This document shows, piece after piece, positions 31,788 through 41,649 of a DNA stretch of 64,000 nucleotides (position 1 is the first letter of the stretch; every line of letters starts with the position of its first letter). The notes under the pieces were generated by a model that had not been told where the DNA came from, did not search any database, and saw only the letters and a list, made by a program, of their open reading frames with translations. The translations under genes and the position numbers were made by a program. Source of the stretch: Chishuiella changwenlii (GTDB lineage Bacteria; Bacteroidota; Bacteroidia; Flavobacteriales; Weeksellaceae); contig NZ_FRBH01000003.1 in NCBI RefSeq assembly GCF_900142565.1, positions 124,001-188,000 on the forward strand. The letters run 5' to 3'.

Positions 31788-31814
31788 TTATAGCCCAACA
31801 AAGTTAGGCTATAA
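31788..31814 (-). terminator. Terminator after purA
   Basis: TTATAGCC (31788-31795) and GGCTATAA (31807-31814); on the minus strand the stem is followed by CTTTTTTG. It separates purA from the kinase-purB unit. Confidence 0.65.
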
Positions 31815-31825
31815 ACTATAATTTA

Positions 31826-33115
31826 TTAAAATAAAGTTGTTCTAATAATGTTCTGAGAACGCTCTGGTCCAACAGAAACTAAGTAAACCTCGATACCAAG
31901 ATATTGTTCAATATAATGAATATATTCTTGTGCAGTTTGAGGTAACTCTTCAAAAGATTTTACATCAGAAATGTCCTCTGTCCATCCTGGTAATTCTTCG
32001 TATTGTGCTTCGTATTGCTCTAATTTTGTAGTTGAAGAAGTAAAGTAATCAATAATTTTATCATCTTCAGTTTTGTAAGCAGTACAAACTTTTATTGTAT
32101 CAATATTAGATAATACATCTAATTTAGTAATTACTAAATGTGTAATACCATTAATCATACAAGCATGTTTTAAAGCAACTAAATCTAACCATCCTGTACG
32201 ACGAGGACGACCAGTAGATGCACCAAATTCGTGACCAACTTTACGAATTTGTTCTCCTAATTCGTTATCTAACTCTGTAGGGAATGGTCCATTTCCTACA
32301 CGTGTACAATACGCTTTAGAAACTCCGATTAAATTTTGTAATTTAGTTGGAGGAACACCAGCACCAACACAAACTCCACCAGTTGTTGGAGAAGATGAAG
32401 TAACAAATGGATATGTACCAAAGTCGATGTCTAACATTAATGCTTGAGCACCTTCGAATAATACATTTTTACCTTCGTCTATTGCTTGGTTAATTTCTAA
32501 TTCAGAATCTAAGATACGCTCTTTTAAACGCTCACCATATTCTAAATATTTCTCGTAAATATCTTCGAATTTTAATGGTTCTTTATCAAATAATTTTTCG
32601 AATAAAGCATTTTTAACCACTAAATTTTCTTTAATTTTTTCTGCTAAAACTTCAGGATTTAATAAATCAATTGCTCTAATACCAACACGCGCAACTTTAT
32701 CCTCATAACAAGGACCAATTCCACGTTTAGTTGTTCCAATTTGATTATCTTTTCCTGCAAATTCCTCACGGTATTCGTCTAATAAAATGTGGTAAGGCAT
32801 AATGATATGTGCTCTTCTAGAGATAAACACATGATCTGTAGATAAACCTTTTGCTTCTAATGTTCCAATTTCATTAAAAAAAGCTTCCGGATTTACTACA
32901 ACTCCATTTGCTATAATACATTTTCCTTTACATTGTAAAACACCAGAAGGTAATAAGTGTAATACAAATTTATCATCACCTACATAAACCGTATGACCAG
33001 CATTGTTACCACCTTGGTAGCGTACAACGTAATCTGATTTTTCGGCTAATACATCTGTAATTTTTCCTTTTCCCTCGTCACCCCATTGAAGACCGACTAC
33101 TACGTGTGTTGACAT
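31826..33115 (-). CDS. purA: Adenylosuccinate synthetase
   Basis: A 429-residue GTP-dependent enzyme making adenylosuccinate from IMP and aspartate. Signatures: GLQWGDEGKGKITD at the N-terminus, the catalytic QGGNNAGHTV, GIGPCYEDKVAR and TTGRPRRTGW-like ASTGRPRRTGWLDLVAL. Complete length. Transcribed from its own promoter region (33116-33343 holds no other gene); a terminator follows. Confidence 0.97.
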   Translation of the reverse strand: MSTHVVVGLQWGDEGKGKITDVLAEKSDYVVRYQGGNNAGHTVYVGDDKFVLHLLPSGVLQCKGKCIIANGVVVNPEAFFNEIGTLEAKGLSTDHVFISRRAHIIMPYHILLDEYREEFAGKDNQIGTTKRGIGPCYEDKVARVGIRAIDLLNPEVLAEKIKENLVVKNALFEKLFDKEPLKFEDIYEKYLEYGERLKERILDSELEINQAIDEGKNVLFEGAQALMLDIDFGTYPFVTSSSPTTGGVCVGAGVPPTKLQNLIGVSKAYCTRVGNGPFPTELDNELGEQIRKVGHEFGASTGRPRRTGWLDLVALKHACMINGITHLVITKLDVLSNIDTIKVCTAYKTEDDKIIDYFTSSTTKLEQYEAQYEELPGWTEDISDVKSFEELPQTAQEYIHYIEQYLGIEVYLVSVGPERSQNIIRTTLF

Positions 33116-33343
33116 ATTATTTTTTTCGTTATTTGTTTTGAAATAAAAATGATAACTTCATTCTTTTGGTTCTATGCAAAGGTAACTCAAACCTCGTCTT
33201 AAACAAATTTTATAATCAAATTAGCACAATTATTTTTCAAAAGAATGTTAATAAATTTTAAAGTTTAAATTAAGTAAAAAATAACCAAGAGCATTAAAAT
33301 AATTGACGTATTTTTACAGACTTTTACACCTAAAATTTTGTGT

Positions 33344-34036
33344 ATGAAAATAGAAATTTGGTCGGATGTAATGTGTCCGTTTTGCTATATAGGAAAAAAA
33401 CATTTTGAAACTGCTTTAGAAAACATTCCATATAAAGATAAAATCGAAGTAGAATGGAAAAGCTTTCAGTTAAATCCCGATTTATCAAAAACAGAAGTAA
33501 CTTCGGTTAAGGAGTATTTAATAGAGTCGAAAGGTGTTTCTGAAGAACAGGTTGTTGGAATGAATAATCAGATTGCAGAAATGGGAAAAACTGTTGGAAT
33601 AGATTTTAATCAAGAAAATTCTAAAGTTGTTAATACCAGTGATGCACATAGATTAATTCATTTTGCTCAATCTAAAGGAAAAGGGAATGAGATAGAAGAA
33701 GCTTTATTTAAGGCTTATTTTACAGATGGAAAAAATGTAGCTGATTATAATACTTTATCAGAAATAGGAGAAGAAATAGGTCTAAATAAAACAGAAATTT
33801 TAGAGATGTTAAATTCTGATGCTTATGTTTTTGATGTTGCTTCTGATATTTTAGATGCTCGTAACATTGGAGTTTCTGGCGTTCCATTTTTTGTTGTAGA
33901 TAGAAAATATGCAATGTCTGGTGCACAACCAGTAGAATATTTTGTTTCTGCATTAACACAAGCATACGAAAAAGATCATTTACAAGATAATGCTGATAAT
34001 AATGGTGCTTCTTGTGATGTAGACGGAAATTGCTAG
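33344..34036 (+). CDS. DsbA-family oxidoreductase, FrnE-like
   Basis: A 230-residue cytosolic thioredoxin-fold protein of the FrnE/DsbA subgroup. IEIWSDVMCPFCYIGKKHFE has the CPFC redox motif, followed by the inserted helical domain. GVSGVPFFVVDRKYAMSGAQP is the cis-Pro loop and substrate face. No signal peptide. FrnE proteins act in disulfide isomerisation or oxidative-stress tolerance. A TTG two codons upstream (33338) is an alternative start. The C-terminal tail ASCDVDGNC adds two cysteines that may bind metal or form a second redox pair. Confidence 0.88.
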   Translation: MKIEIWSDVMCPFCYIGKKHFETALENIPYKDKIEVEWKSFQLNPDLSKTEVTSVKEYLIESKGVSEEQVVGMNNQIAEMGKTVGIDFNQENSKVVNTSDAHRLIHFAQSKGKGNEIEEALFKAYFTDGKNVADYNTLSEIGEEIGLNKTEILEMLNSDAYVFDVASDILDARNIGVSGVPFFVVDRKYAMSGAQPVEYFVSALTQAYEKDHLQDNADNNGASCDVDGNC

Positions 34037-34055
34037 AATAATATTTTATAAAATG

Positions 34056-34077
34056 TTTCGAGAGCCTCAACATGACA
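34056..34077. repeat. Dispersed repeat family A, right-arm half copy
   Basis: TTTCGAGAGCCTCAACATGA followed by CA matches the right arm of the 19218 element, including downstream similarity (GACAGAGC...). The left arm is absent. Lies after the frnE-like gene. Confidence 0.55.
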
Positions 34078-34148
34078 GAGCGTTGTAAAAACAAGATTTT
34101 TATTAAAAATTATTGAATAAAATAAATTAGTTTAAAGAAACTTAATTC

Positions 34149-34185
34149 AAAAAAGGTGTTTACAATTGTAAACACCTTTTTTTGA
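34149..34185. terminator. Bidirectional terminator after frnE-like gene
   Basis: AAAAAAGGTGTTTACAA (34149-34165) pairs with TTGTAAACACCTTTTTT (34166-34182). It separates the convergent frnE-like and lipoprotein genes. Confidence 0.85.
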
Positions 34186-34269
34186 TAAACTTGTCAATAA
34201 TCTATTGTCTTTATAGTACTTAAATTGTATAGTAATCGTTTTAAATACCGTATTTATTAAATATTCAAT

Positions 34270-34746
34270 TTATAAAGAATATTGTTTAGAAAAGTCAGCA
34301 CCGTCTCCAGAAAGCGTTAAATCTTCGTTTACGATAACTTCATTTCCTTTTTCAATTTTATATTTTATTGGTAAACTTGGACCGTAGTTAATAATTTGTA
34401 CTCCACCAGCAAAAGCTCTAATTGGTTGAGTTGTTTCTATTACATAAGTTTTTGTTGCACCAGCAAAATCATTTTTGTTTAAACCAATTGCAGATTCACC
34501 AGGTCTTACAACTTGGTTAACTTTCCATACATCTGTTTTTCCATTTAAAGTTCCTCCAGATACAACAACAGAAACAAAATCTTCGTCAGGATTAACGTTA
34601 TCCAATGTAACTGTTATTCTATAATTAGTTCCTTCTGGAGTAGAGATATCACCACTATTGTCATCGCTACTACAGCTTGTTAATGTTCCAAATGCTAAAA
34701 CTGATAATACTCCTAAGAAAGCAAATCTTTTGTTCATTTTTTTCAT
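34270..34746 (-). CDS. Lipoprotein of unknown function
   Basis: A 158-residue lipoprotein (start MKKMNKRFAFLGVLSVLAFG, lipobox LTSC then SSDDNSGD, an acidic tail after the cysteine as in surface-exported Bacteroidota lipoproteins). The mature part is a beta-rich domain with no recognised family (NYRITVTLDNVNPDEDFVSV, WKVNQVVRPGESAIGL). The frame extends upstream to 34818, but the lipobox geometry fixes the start at 34746 or 34737. It is divergent from the TPR sensor kinase. Confidence 0.7.
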   Translation of the reverse strand: MKKMNKRFAFLGVLSVLAFGTLTSCSSDDNSGDISTPEGTNYRITVTLDNVNPDEDFVSVVVSGGTLNGKTDVWKVNQVVRPGESAIGLNKNDFAGATKTYVIETTQPIRAFAGGVQIINYGPSLPIKYKIEKGNEVIVNEDLTLSGDGADFSKQYSL

Positions 34747-34912
34747 ATTGTTGTTTTTATAGTTATTTATAAAACAAATTTCAAAAAACCAGCATTTTAA
34801 TACAATAATCGTAAACAATGATTTTTTTCTAATGGTTTACCATGAATTTTTAAAAACAACATTCAATAAAATATTTTTTATTCAGATATTTAACGTTTAA
34901 TTATACAATAAA

Positions 34913-36871
34913 ATGATTAAGCATATTTTTTTAATGTTGATTGTTCTGCTTTTTAATACAGTTGTTAAAGCACAACAATTAGTACCATTAGATGAGGACA
35001 AATATTTAGATGAGATTACTACAAATATTTCTTCTACTGATGAAAGAATTAAACTACAAAACTATCTTTTATTATCAGAATATTGGTCACAAACAGATCC
35101 AGTAAAAAGTAGTAGAGCACTTAATGTGGTTTTACAATCAACTAAAAAAAATGTTATTCCGAAAGGAATTATAGCATATTATCAGGGAATATTTTATGCA
35201 AACCAAGGAAATAAAGTAGAAGGAAAGAAGTATTTAGAAAAAGCTATAACGCTACTTGAAAAAGATCCTAAAAACACAGCGTATTTAATAAAAGCAATCT
35301 ATTATGATGCTTATATACAGATAGAGAAAAAAGGATATGATTTTTTTGTAAAAGCATTAACAGAGAAATGTATTCCATTAGCCGAAAAATCTAGAAATAT
35401 AGAATTACTTACCTATAGTTATACACAGTTAGGTATAACATTTATGTCTGTGGGACAATTAGAAACAGCAGAAGAATATCATACCAAGGCAATACAATTA
35501 TTGGATAAAATTCCTACTGATAAAACAATTCATTTAATTGTTTACCACAATTTGGTAAGTAACTATTGTTATAAACCAGATAGCCAGACGGCTAAAAAAT
35601 ATTTAGATAAAGCTAAAAATCTTATTCAAGATTATCCAAATTCACAACATTATCCAAATTATTTTTATCAAGAAGGATTGTATTATACAACAAAGCAAAA
35701 TTATGATGAAGCTTTAACTAGTTTGAGAAAAGGTGCATTATTAGCACAAGGAAAAAAGCAAGATAAATTATTACATATGTTATATTTTAGAATGTATAAT
35801 GTTTATCTAATGCAAAAGGATTACGAAAAAGCACGTCTACAATTAGAGAAAATTTTAAAGGAGAATGTATTAAGCAAAGAATCTGTAAATAGAAAAATTA
35901 CATATACACAATTAGCTTCTGTTAATGAGGTTTTAGGAGATTACAAACAAGCTTATGATTGGTTGAAAAAATCGAGTGCATTAAATGATAGTTTACAACA
36001 AGAGAAACTTCTTGAAAAAATGAATGAGTTTGAGATGCTACATCAAACATCTGTTAAAGAGCAAACGATTAATCAATTAGAACAAGATAAAAAGGCCAAT
36101 CAACTACTTGTTAAGAATAGAAATTTACGTGTTATGTTTTTAGGTATTGCACTTTGTTTAGCTTTAATAATTGCTTGTTTAATTTATCTTAACTATAAAA
36201 AACAACAAAAACTGAATAAACAGATTAATATTAGCCATCAACAAAAATTATTGCATATTGATAATGAACGTAAATACGAAGCAACACAAGCTATTTTACA
36301 AGGAGAAGAACAAGAGAGGCAACGTATAGCACAAGATTTACATGATAGCATGGGTGGGATGTTAGCGAATATAAGAATGTCTATTTCTTCTTCTCAAGGA
36401 AAAAAATCAATCTATTTGTTAGAAAAAATAGATCAGTCTATTGCGGAGATGAGAAGAATCTCTAGAAATTTAATGCCCGAAACATTAAAAAATCTAGGAT
36501 TAGAAATCGCACTAAAAGAACTTTGTGAATCGATGAGTTATAAAAACTTTTTTATTCAGTTCGAATCTTTTAATTTATCGAATGATATTCCATTTCAGAC
36601 ACAATTAGCACTTTATCGAATTACACAAGAAGCAATTAGTAATGTTATAAAATATGCACATGCAAGTAATGTTATTGTCCAAATTAGTCAGAATGATAAT
36701 CTATTAAATCTTACAATAGAAGATGATGGAATTGGGTTTAATAAAGATGAGGTTGTGTTAGGTTTAGGATTAAAAAATATAGAAAACAGAGGACGATTGA
36801 TAAATGGAACTGTTGATATTATTACAGCCAAAGGAGAAGGAACGACTATAAATGTTGAATGTTATGTATAG
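34913..36871 (+). CDS. TPR-containing NarL-type sensor histidine kinase
   Basis: A 652-residue sensor. A signal peptide (residues 1-21) is followed by a periplasmic region of tetratricopeptide-type repeats (about 60-380) and a single membrane helix (about 403-425, VMFLGIALCLALIIACLIYL). Next are a coiled coil, a HisKA_3 dimerisation/phosphoacceptor domain with EERQRIAQDLHDSMGG (His477) and a HATPase domain (DDGIGFNKDEVVLGLGLKNI). This is the Bacteroidota hybrid of TPR sensing and LuxR-type kinase. It overlaps none of the regulator: the next ATG is 5 nt after its stop. It probably controls the neighbouring TonB receptor operon. Confidence 0.9.
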   Translation: MIKHIFLMLIVLLFNTVVKAQQLVPLDEDKYLDEITTNISSTDERIKLQNYLLLSEYWSQTDPVKSSRALNVVLQSTKKNVIPKGIIAYYQGIFYANQGNKVEGKKYLEKAITLLEKDPKNTAYLIKAIYYDAYIQIEKKGYDFFVKALTEKCIPLAEKSRNIELLTYSYTQLGITFMSVGQLETAEEYHTKAIQLLDKIPTDKTIHLIVYHNLVSNYCYKPDSQTAKKYLDKAKNLIQDYPNSQHYPNYFYQEGLYYTTKQNYDEALTSLRKGALLAQGKKQDKLLHMLYFRMYNVYLMQKDYEKARLQLEKILKENVLSKESVNRKITYTQLASVNEVLGDYKQAYDWLKKSSALNDSLQQEKLLEKMNEFEMLHQTSVKEQTINQLEQDKKANQLLVKNRNLRVMFLGIALCLALIIACLIYLNYKKQQKLNKQINISHQQKLLHIDNERKYEATQAILQGEEQERQRIAQDLHDSMGGMLANIRMSISSSQGKKSIYLLEKIDQSIAEMRRISRNLMPETLKNLGLEIALKELCESMSYKNFFIQFESFNLSNDIPFQTQLALYRITQEAISNVIKYAHASNVIVQISQNDNLLNLTIEDDGIGFNKDEVVLGLGLKNIENRGRLINGTVDIITAKGEGTTINVECYV

Positions 36872-36875
36872 TAAA

Positions 36876-37493
36876 ATGAAATTAGCTATTGTAGACGATC
36901 ATCCAATGATCTTAGAAGGATTAAAATCTCTTTTTCTACAACATACAAATTATACAATTTTCTCTTTTACAAAAGGAGCTGCTATAGTCGATTTTATTCA
37001 AGAAAATGAAATTGATATAGTCTTACTTGATATTGTTTTAAGCGATGGAAGTGGATTGGATTTCTGTAAAACGATTAAGCAAAAATCTCCACAAACTATT
37101 GTAATTGCAATAAGTAATCAAGCTGAAAGAAGCATTATTTTTCGATTCTTAGAAAATGGAGGAAATGGATATATTTTGAAAAATGCAGATGCAGAAGAGA
37201 TTATTAAATGTATAGAAAATTCGATTAATGGAGACCTTGCTTTGAGTAGGGAAGTACATGAGATTATGCTAAAACCTGCAATAAATAATTTCGAAGTACC
37301 ACGAATAACAAAAAGAGAACAACAAATTCTACAAGCTATTGCACAAGGATTTACATCTGCAGAAATTGCAGAAAAGCTTTTTATTTCTATTGTTACAGTT
37401 GAAACACATCGTAGAAACTTACTACAAAAATTTGCTGCAAAGAATATGATTGAATTGGTAAGGATAGCGACTGAGAATAATTTAATTACCTAA
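36876..37493 (+). CDS. LuxR/NarL-family response regulator
   Basis: A 205-residue regulator. The receiver domain (MKLAIVDDHPMILEGLKSLF) has the phosphoacceptor Asp52 in IVLLDIVLSDGSG and Lys in GYILKNADAEEI. The C-terminal LuxR HTH is ITKREQQILQAIAQGFTSAEIAEKLFISIVTVETHRRNLL. ATGs at 36852 and 36864 overlap the kinase gene; the start at 36876 gives the standard receiver N-terminus. Cognate partner of the upstream kinase. Confidence 0.93.
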   Translation: MKLAIVDDHPMILEGLKSLFLQHTNYTIFSFTKGAAIVDFIQENEIDIVLLDIVLSDGSGLDFCKTIKQKSPQTIVIAISNQAERSIIFRFLENGGNGYILKNADAEEIIKCIENSINGDLALSREVHEIMLKPAINNFEVPRITKREQQILQAIAQGFTSAEIAEKLFISIVTVETHRRNLLQKFAAKNMIELVRIATENNLIT

Positions 37494-37522
37494 AAATGAA
37501 TTAGAAATCAGATTATTTATAA

Positions 37523-37606
37523 TTAGACTAAATTATGATTTATATCAATTTTATTTAAATTTGGTCTAAATAAATAACATGTTACGAAAATGTTAACTTA
37601 AATTTG
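37523..37606 (+). promoter_or_regulatory. Promoter region of the TonB receptor/DUF4876/DUF6850/peroxidase operon
   Basis: TAAATTTG at 37599-37606, an exact TANNTTTG match, lies 17 nt before the receptor ATG. A second exact match lies at 37556-37563. Upstream, TTAGACTAAATT (37523-37534) and AAATTTGGTCTAA (37557-37569) form an imperfect inverted repeat, a candidate binding site for the adjacent response regulator or a weak terminator of it. Confidence 0.45.
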
Positions 37607-37623
37607 CCTTCCTAATTATTTTA

Positions 37624-40392
37624 ATGATGGTGAGTCGGTTGGTGAAGAGCGTAATGTTTGTAGGTACAATTTGTTGTTTTGTTGCTGTAAATGCGCAAGA
37701 AAATAAATATAAAATAAATATACAAGTTGTTGATGAAGATAGTATTGCATTAAAAAATGTAAATATATTAATTGACAAAACTTCTAAAATTAATACAGAT
37801 ATAAATGGTGAGATAAATCTTGAATTATTACAAGGTCATCATATTATTAATTTATCGTACGATAACTATCACTCAAAAGAAATAAATCCAATTCTTACTA
37901 AAGATCAATCTTTCATAATTGTATTGCAATCAAATAACATAGCATTGCAAGAGGTTATTTTAACTGCAAGAGAAGATAAAGGATTAACAACAAAATCTAT
38001 TATTAATAGGAAAGCAATGGAGCATTTACAACCATCAAGCTTTTCAGATTTAATGGAATTGCTACCAGGAGGATTGGCAAAAACACCAAATCTTAGTTCT
38101 ACTAATCGTGCTTTAATTAGAGAGAATTCAGGCGTTCCAACTGGTTATGCGACTTCATCTTTAGGAATTCAGTTTATGGTAGATGATAATATCCTAAATA
38201 CCAATTCGGATATGCAACGATCAATTAACCAATCACAAATGGGATATGCACCAAGTGCTCATAATAAAATAGCTACTGGAGTTGATATGCGTTCATTATC
38301 TACAAATGATATAGAAAGTGTGGAAATTGTTAGAGGTATTCCTTCTGCAGAATATGGAGATTTAACAACAGGTTTAATAAAAATAGAGCGTAAATTAGGA
38401 AAAACACCTTTACAAGCACGTCTAAAAGTAGATGGATTTAGTAAGCAATATTATATAGGTAAAGGTTTTAAAGTAAAAGACAATTGGAGTTTAAATACGT
38501 CTTTTGATTTTTTAGATGCACAATCGGATCCTAGCGATGATACACAAAACTATCAGCGTATTTCTGCTTCTATACGTTCAGATTTAAAATTAAAATTATT
38601 TAATTATCCATTAAGATGGAAAACGAATTTAGATTTTGCAGGAAATTTAGATAATGTAAAATTAGATCCAGATAACTCTTTAGCAGGAATAGATTCTTAC
38701 AAATCATACTCGAGAAGAGTAAGTGTAGCAAATAACTTTATCTACACTTTACCTAAAAAATACTTTTTCAACGATGTAACATTTAATACGTCTATACAGC
38801 AAGGGTTAGATAGAATAGAGCAAACACAATTTGTACAATATTCGGGGCCACGAGCTTTGCCTACTTCAACAGAAGCAGGAGAAAGTGTAGGAATTTATGC
38901 TAAACCAACTTTTATAGCAAATTACATGACAGATGGTAAGCCTCTGGATATAAATGCTAGATTTCGTACAAGTGGAAAGAGAGTATTGCTAGGAATGACT
39001 CATGCGTATGAACTTGGTTCTGATTGGAGATACAGTAAAAATAATGGTAGAGGAGATGTATATGATGTAACACAACCACCGAGTCCTACAATGACTACTC
39101 GACCAAGAGCTTTTAAAGACATTCCAGCTACACAGAATTTAGCAGCTTTTGTAGGAGATAAAATAGATTATAAAATAAACAATCATGCTTTTACATTGTA
39201 TGCTGGTTTACGTGTAAGCAAATTATTAGGCGTAGATAAATCTTATAAAATAAGCAAACAAGTTTTTGCAGAACCACGTTTAAATTTCCAATATGGACTA
39301 CCTCAATTTATGATTGCTGGTAAACCTCTTCAAGTAGATGTAACGTTAGGATACGGACAGTTTTATAAACAACCAACAACTTATTATTTATATCCAAATA
39401 AGCAGTTTAGAGATTATGTGCAGTTGAACTATTATCATAATGATGAGCAATACCGCTATGTAAACTATATGACTTATGTGCAGTCTGTAGAAAACAAAGA
39501 ATTAACTGCTGCAAAAAATATTAAGAAAGAGATAAGAGTAGATTTTACTTACAATCATCATAATTTTTTCGTGTCATATTACAATGAAGGGATGAGAAAT
39601 GGTTTCCGTTCAGTTAACCAATATACCGTTAACTCTTATAGAAGATATGATGCAACAAAAGTAGATATTAATAATTGGACAGCAAACGGACCAGATTTAT
39701 CTAATGTGCCTTATAGTATTGTTACAGAACATTCTGCTTATTCTCAAACAGCAAATGGAAGTGTAACAAAAAAACAAGGTATCGAGTTCCAATATAGTTC
39801 TCCTCGTTTTAAAGGAATAAATACTCGTTTCACATTAAGTGGAGCATGGTTCGAAACAAAGTATTACAATGATATACCAGTTTACGAAAAACCAAGTGTT
39901 TCTATTGGTGGAGCTATAGGATCATTTCCTTATATAGGAATTTATGAAAACGATGATTCTTACAAAAACTCAAATTTAAACTACAATTTAATGATGGATA
40001 CGTATGTACCAAGTTTAGATTTAACGTTTTCAGCTTCTGTTCAGGGTTCAATCTTTAATCACAATATAAGAGAAAAAATAATTGGTAAACCAACGGGATA
40101 TATAGATTTAGAAGGACAAACACATGCTTATACAATTGCTGATGAGAGCGATTTATATAAGCAATGGTTAATAAGAAACGTGGCAACTACAAATCCACTT
40201 TCACGTAAAGCAAGTTACACACTAAATGTAAATCTTAAAGTAACAAAAAGTATATATAAAGCTTTAAGAGCCTCAATGTTTGTTACTCGCATATATAATT
40301 ACGAAAATCCTTACTACTACAATAATGTAAGAGTTGAACAAGAAAGAAAGCCAGCTCCATATTTTGGAATGGAATTAAACTATAATTTTTAA
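37624..40392 (+). CDS. TonB-dependent receptor of a DUF4876/peroxidase operon
   Basis: A 922-residue outer-membrane receptor. A signal peptide (ending VNAQE, ~25) is followed by a carboxypeptidase-regulatory-like domain (~30-108) and a plug domain (about 120-265; FSDLMELLPGGLAK, SIESVEIVRG-like NDIESVEIVRGIPSAEYGDL). A barrel of about 650 residues ends FGMELNYNF with a terminal Phe. It is not a SusC with SusD partner; instead it is followed by a lipoprotein, a second barrel and a di-haem peroxidase. Substrate possibly a metal or haem compound (inference from the peroxidase). Confidence 0.88.
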   Translation: MMVSRLVKSVMFVGTICCFVAVNAQENKYKINIQVVDEDSIALKNVNILIDKTSKINTDINGEINLELLQGHHIINLSYDNYHSKEINPILTKDQSFIIVLQSNNIALQEVILTAREDKGLTTKSIINRKAMEHLQPSSFSDLMELLPGGLAKTPNLSSTNRALIRENSGVPTGYATSSLGIQFMVDDNILNTNSDMQRSINQSQMGYAPSAHNKIATGVDMRSLSTNDIESVEIVRGIPSAEYGDLTTGLIKIERKLGKTPLQARLKVDGFSKQYYIGKGFKVKDNWSLNTSFDFLDAQSDPSDDTQNYQRISASIRSDLKLKLFNYPLRWKTNLDFAGNLDNVKLDPDNSLAGIDSYKSYSRRVSVANNFIYTLPKKYFFNDVTFNTSIQQGLDRIEQTQFVQYSGPRALPTSTEAGESVGIYAKPTFIANYMTDGKPLDINARFRTSGKRVLLGMTHAYELGSDWRYSKNNGRGDVYDVTQPPSPTMTTRPRAFKDIPATQNLAAFVGDKIDYKINNHAFTLYAGLRVSKLLGVDKSYKISKQVFAEPRLNFQYGLPQFMIAGKPLQVDVTLGYGQFYKQPTTYYLYPNKQFRDYVQLNYYHNDEQYRYVNYMTYVQSVENKELTAAKNIKKEIRVDFTYNHHNFFVSYYNEGMRNGFRSVNQYTVNSYRRYDATKVDINNWTANGPDLSNVPYSIVTEHSAYSQTANGSVTKKQGIEFQYSSPRFKGINTRFTLSGAWFETKYYNDIPVYEKPSVSIGGAIGSFPYIGIYENDDSYKNSNLNYNLMMDTYVPSLDLTFSASVQGSIFNHNIREKIIGKPTGYIDLEGQTHAYTIADESDLYKQWLIRNVATTNPLSRKASYTLNVNLKVTKSIYKALRASMFVTRIYNYENPYYYNNVRVEQERKPAPYFGMELNYNF

Positions 40393-40413
40393 TAACAACA
40401 AATAAATAACAAT

Positions 40414-41637
40414 ATGAAGAAAAGAATTTTATTACTAAGCTTTTTAGCTTTATCTGCTACTTATACATTAGTATCATGTTCTAATGATGATGATTTTGGG
40501 ACAGAAGTTGTTCAGAAAAGTACTTTAACAGTTTCTTTCAAAGGAGATAATATCAAAACATATAAATTATTAGAGATTGAAGCTGTAGAATTAAATACAG
40601 GAGCAAAAACAACTAACACAGTTCAAGATGCGAATGCATATAGTTTAGAGCTTCCTAAAGGATCTTATAAAATTACTATTAATGGAACAGTTGTTACAAC
40701 AGAAAATGAAGAAGTTAAAATAGGAGGTAGTGCTTCTGTAGACATTACAGCTGCTACTGCAAATCTTTCTGTTTCTTTATATATTAAACAATTTAACGAA
40801 GATTTTATTATTGAAGAGGCTTTCTATACAGGAGTAAAAACACCAGAAGGAAAGAACTACAATTCAAGTCGTTATTTTAAAATCACAAACAATACAGATA
40901 AAGTATTATACGCTGATAAATTAATTTTAGGACAATCAGAATTTGTATCTCAAGTAGATAATAATGTAACTCCTTACAACAGAGACAAAGCTTTTGCAGT
41001 AAAAGGAGTTATGGTATTACCAGGTAATGGAACAGATTACCCAGTACAACCAGGAGACTTTATTGTAATTGCTGATAATGCAATTAATCATAATTCAGTT
41101 ACTAGTACAGCATTTGATTTGAGTAAAGCAGATTTTGAATTTCCATCAGAAAATCCATCTTTAGGTCAAGTTGATAATCCAGCAGTACCAAATGTAACAG
41201 TTATATATTCTCAAATGAATTTTAATATGTTTTTCCTACACAGTAGTGGAGTAGAATCTTATGTACTTGCTCGTTTTCCAGAAGGAGAAACTTCAACAAC
41301 TTTCTTAGAGAAATACAAATACAGCTATGAGTATGTAAACTCTGCGGGTAATATCACAAAGAAAAGTACGTATGAAATTCCAAATACTTGGATTGTAGAT
41401 GGAATGAATAATAGTGTAACAGATCGTTTTGCTCAATTATTATTAGGATCTTCAATAGATGCAGGTTGGGCAAGTGTTGGTACATGGAATAGTGCAGATC
41501 GTTTAGGGAAATCAGTACGTCGTCACACGTTAGGTAAAATGGAAAATGGTAAAAATGTTTATAAAGATACAAACAACTCTACTGTAGATTTTATCAGAAG
41601 TGCTGAGCCTAGTTTAAAAAATGGTATCGTTCATTAA
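40414..41637 (+). CDS. DUF4876-type lipoprotein
   Basis: A 407-residue lipoprotein (lipobox LVSC, Cys22, followed by SNDDDFG, an acidic surface-export-like sequence). An N-terminal Ig-like domain (~35-125) is followed by a long region with the DUF4876 character: IEEAFYTGVKTPEGKNY, SSRYFKITNNTDKVLYADKL, GDFIVIADNAINHN and DRLGKSVRRHTLGKMENGK. It sits 21 nt after the TonB receptor and 12 nt before the next barrel. The position matches that of a surface ligand-binding lipoprotein, analogous to SusD or HmuY, delivering to the receptor. Confidence 0.8.
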   Translation: MKKRILLLSFLALSATYTLVSCSNDDDFGTEVVQKSTLTVSFKGDNIKTYKLLEIEAVELNTGAKTTNTVQDANAYSLELPKGSYKITINGTVVTTENEEVKIGGSASVDITAATANLSVSLYIKQFNEDFIIEEAFYTGVKTPEGKNYNSSRYFKITNNTDKVLYADKLILGQSEFVSQVDNNVTPYNRDKAFAVKGVMVLPGNGTDYPVQPGDFIVIADNAINHNSVTSTAFDLSKADFEFPSENPSLGQVDNPAVPNVTVIYSQMNFNMFFLHSSGVESYVLARFPEGETSTTFLEKYKYSYEYVNSAGNITKKSTYEIPNTWIVDGMNNSVTDRFAQLLLGSSIDAGWASVGTWNSADRLGKSVRRHTLGKMENGKNVYKDTNNSTVDFIRSAEPSLKNGIVH

Positions 41638-41649
41638 TAAAAATAACTG

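Noticed and set aside
33720-34094. A 124-codon minus-strand frame opposite the frnE-like gene.
   Set aside because: His/Leu/Gln-rich composition typical of antisense frames in AT-rich DNA; overlaps a clear DsbA-family gene and a repeat.
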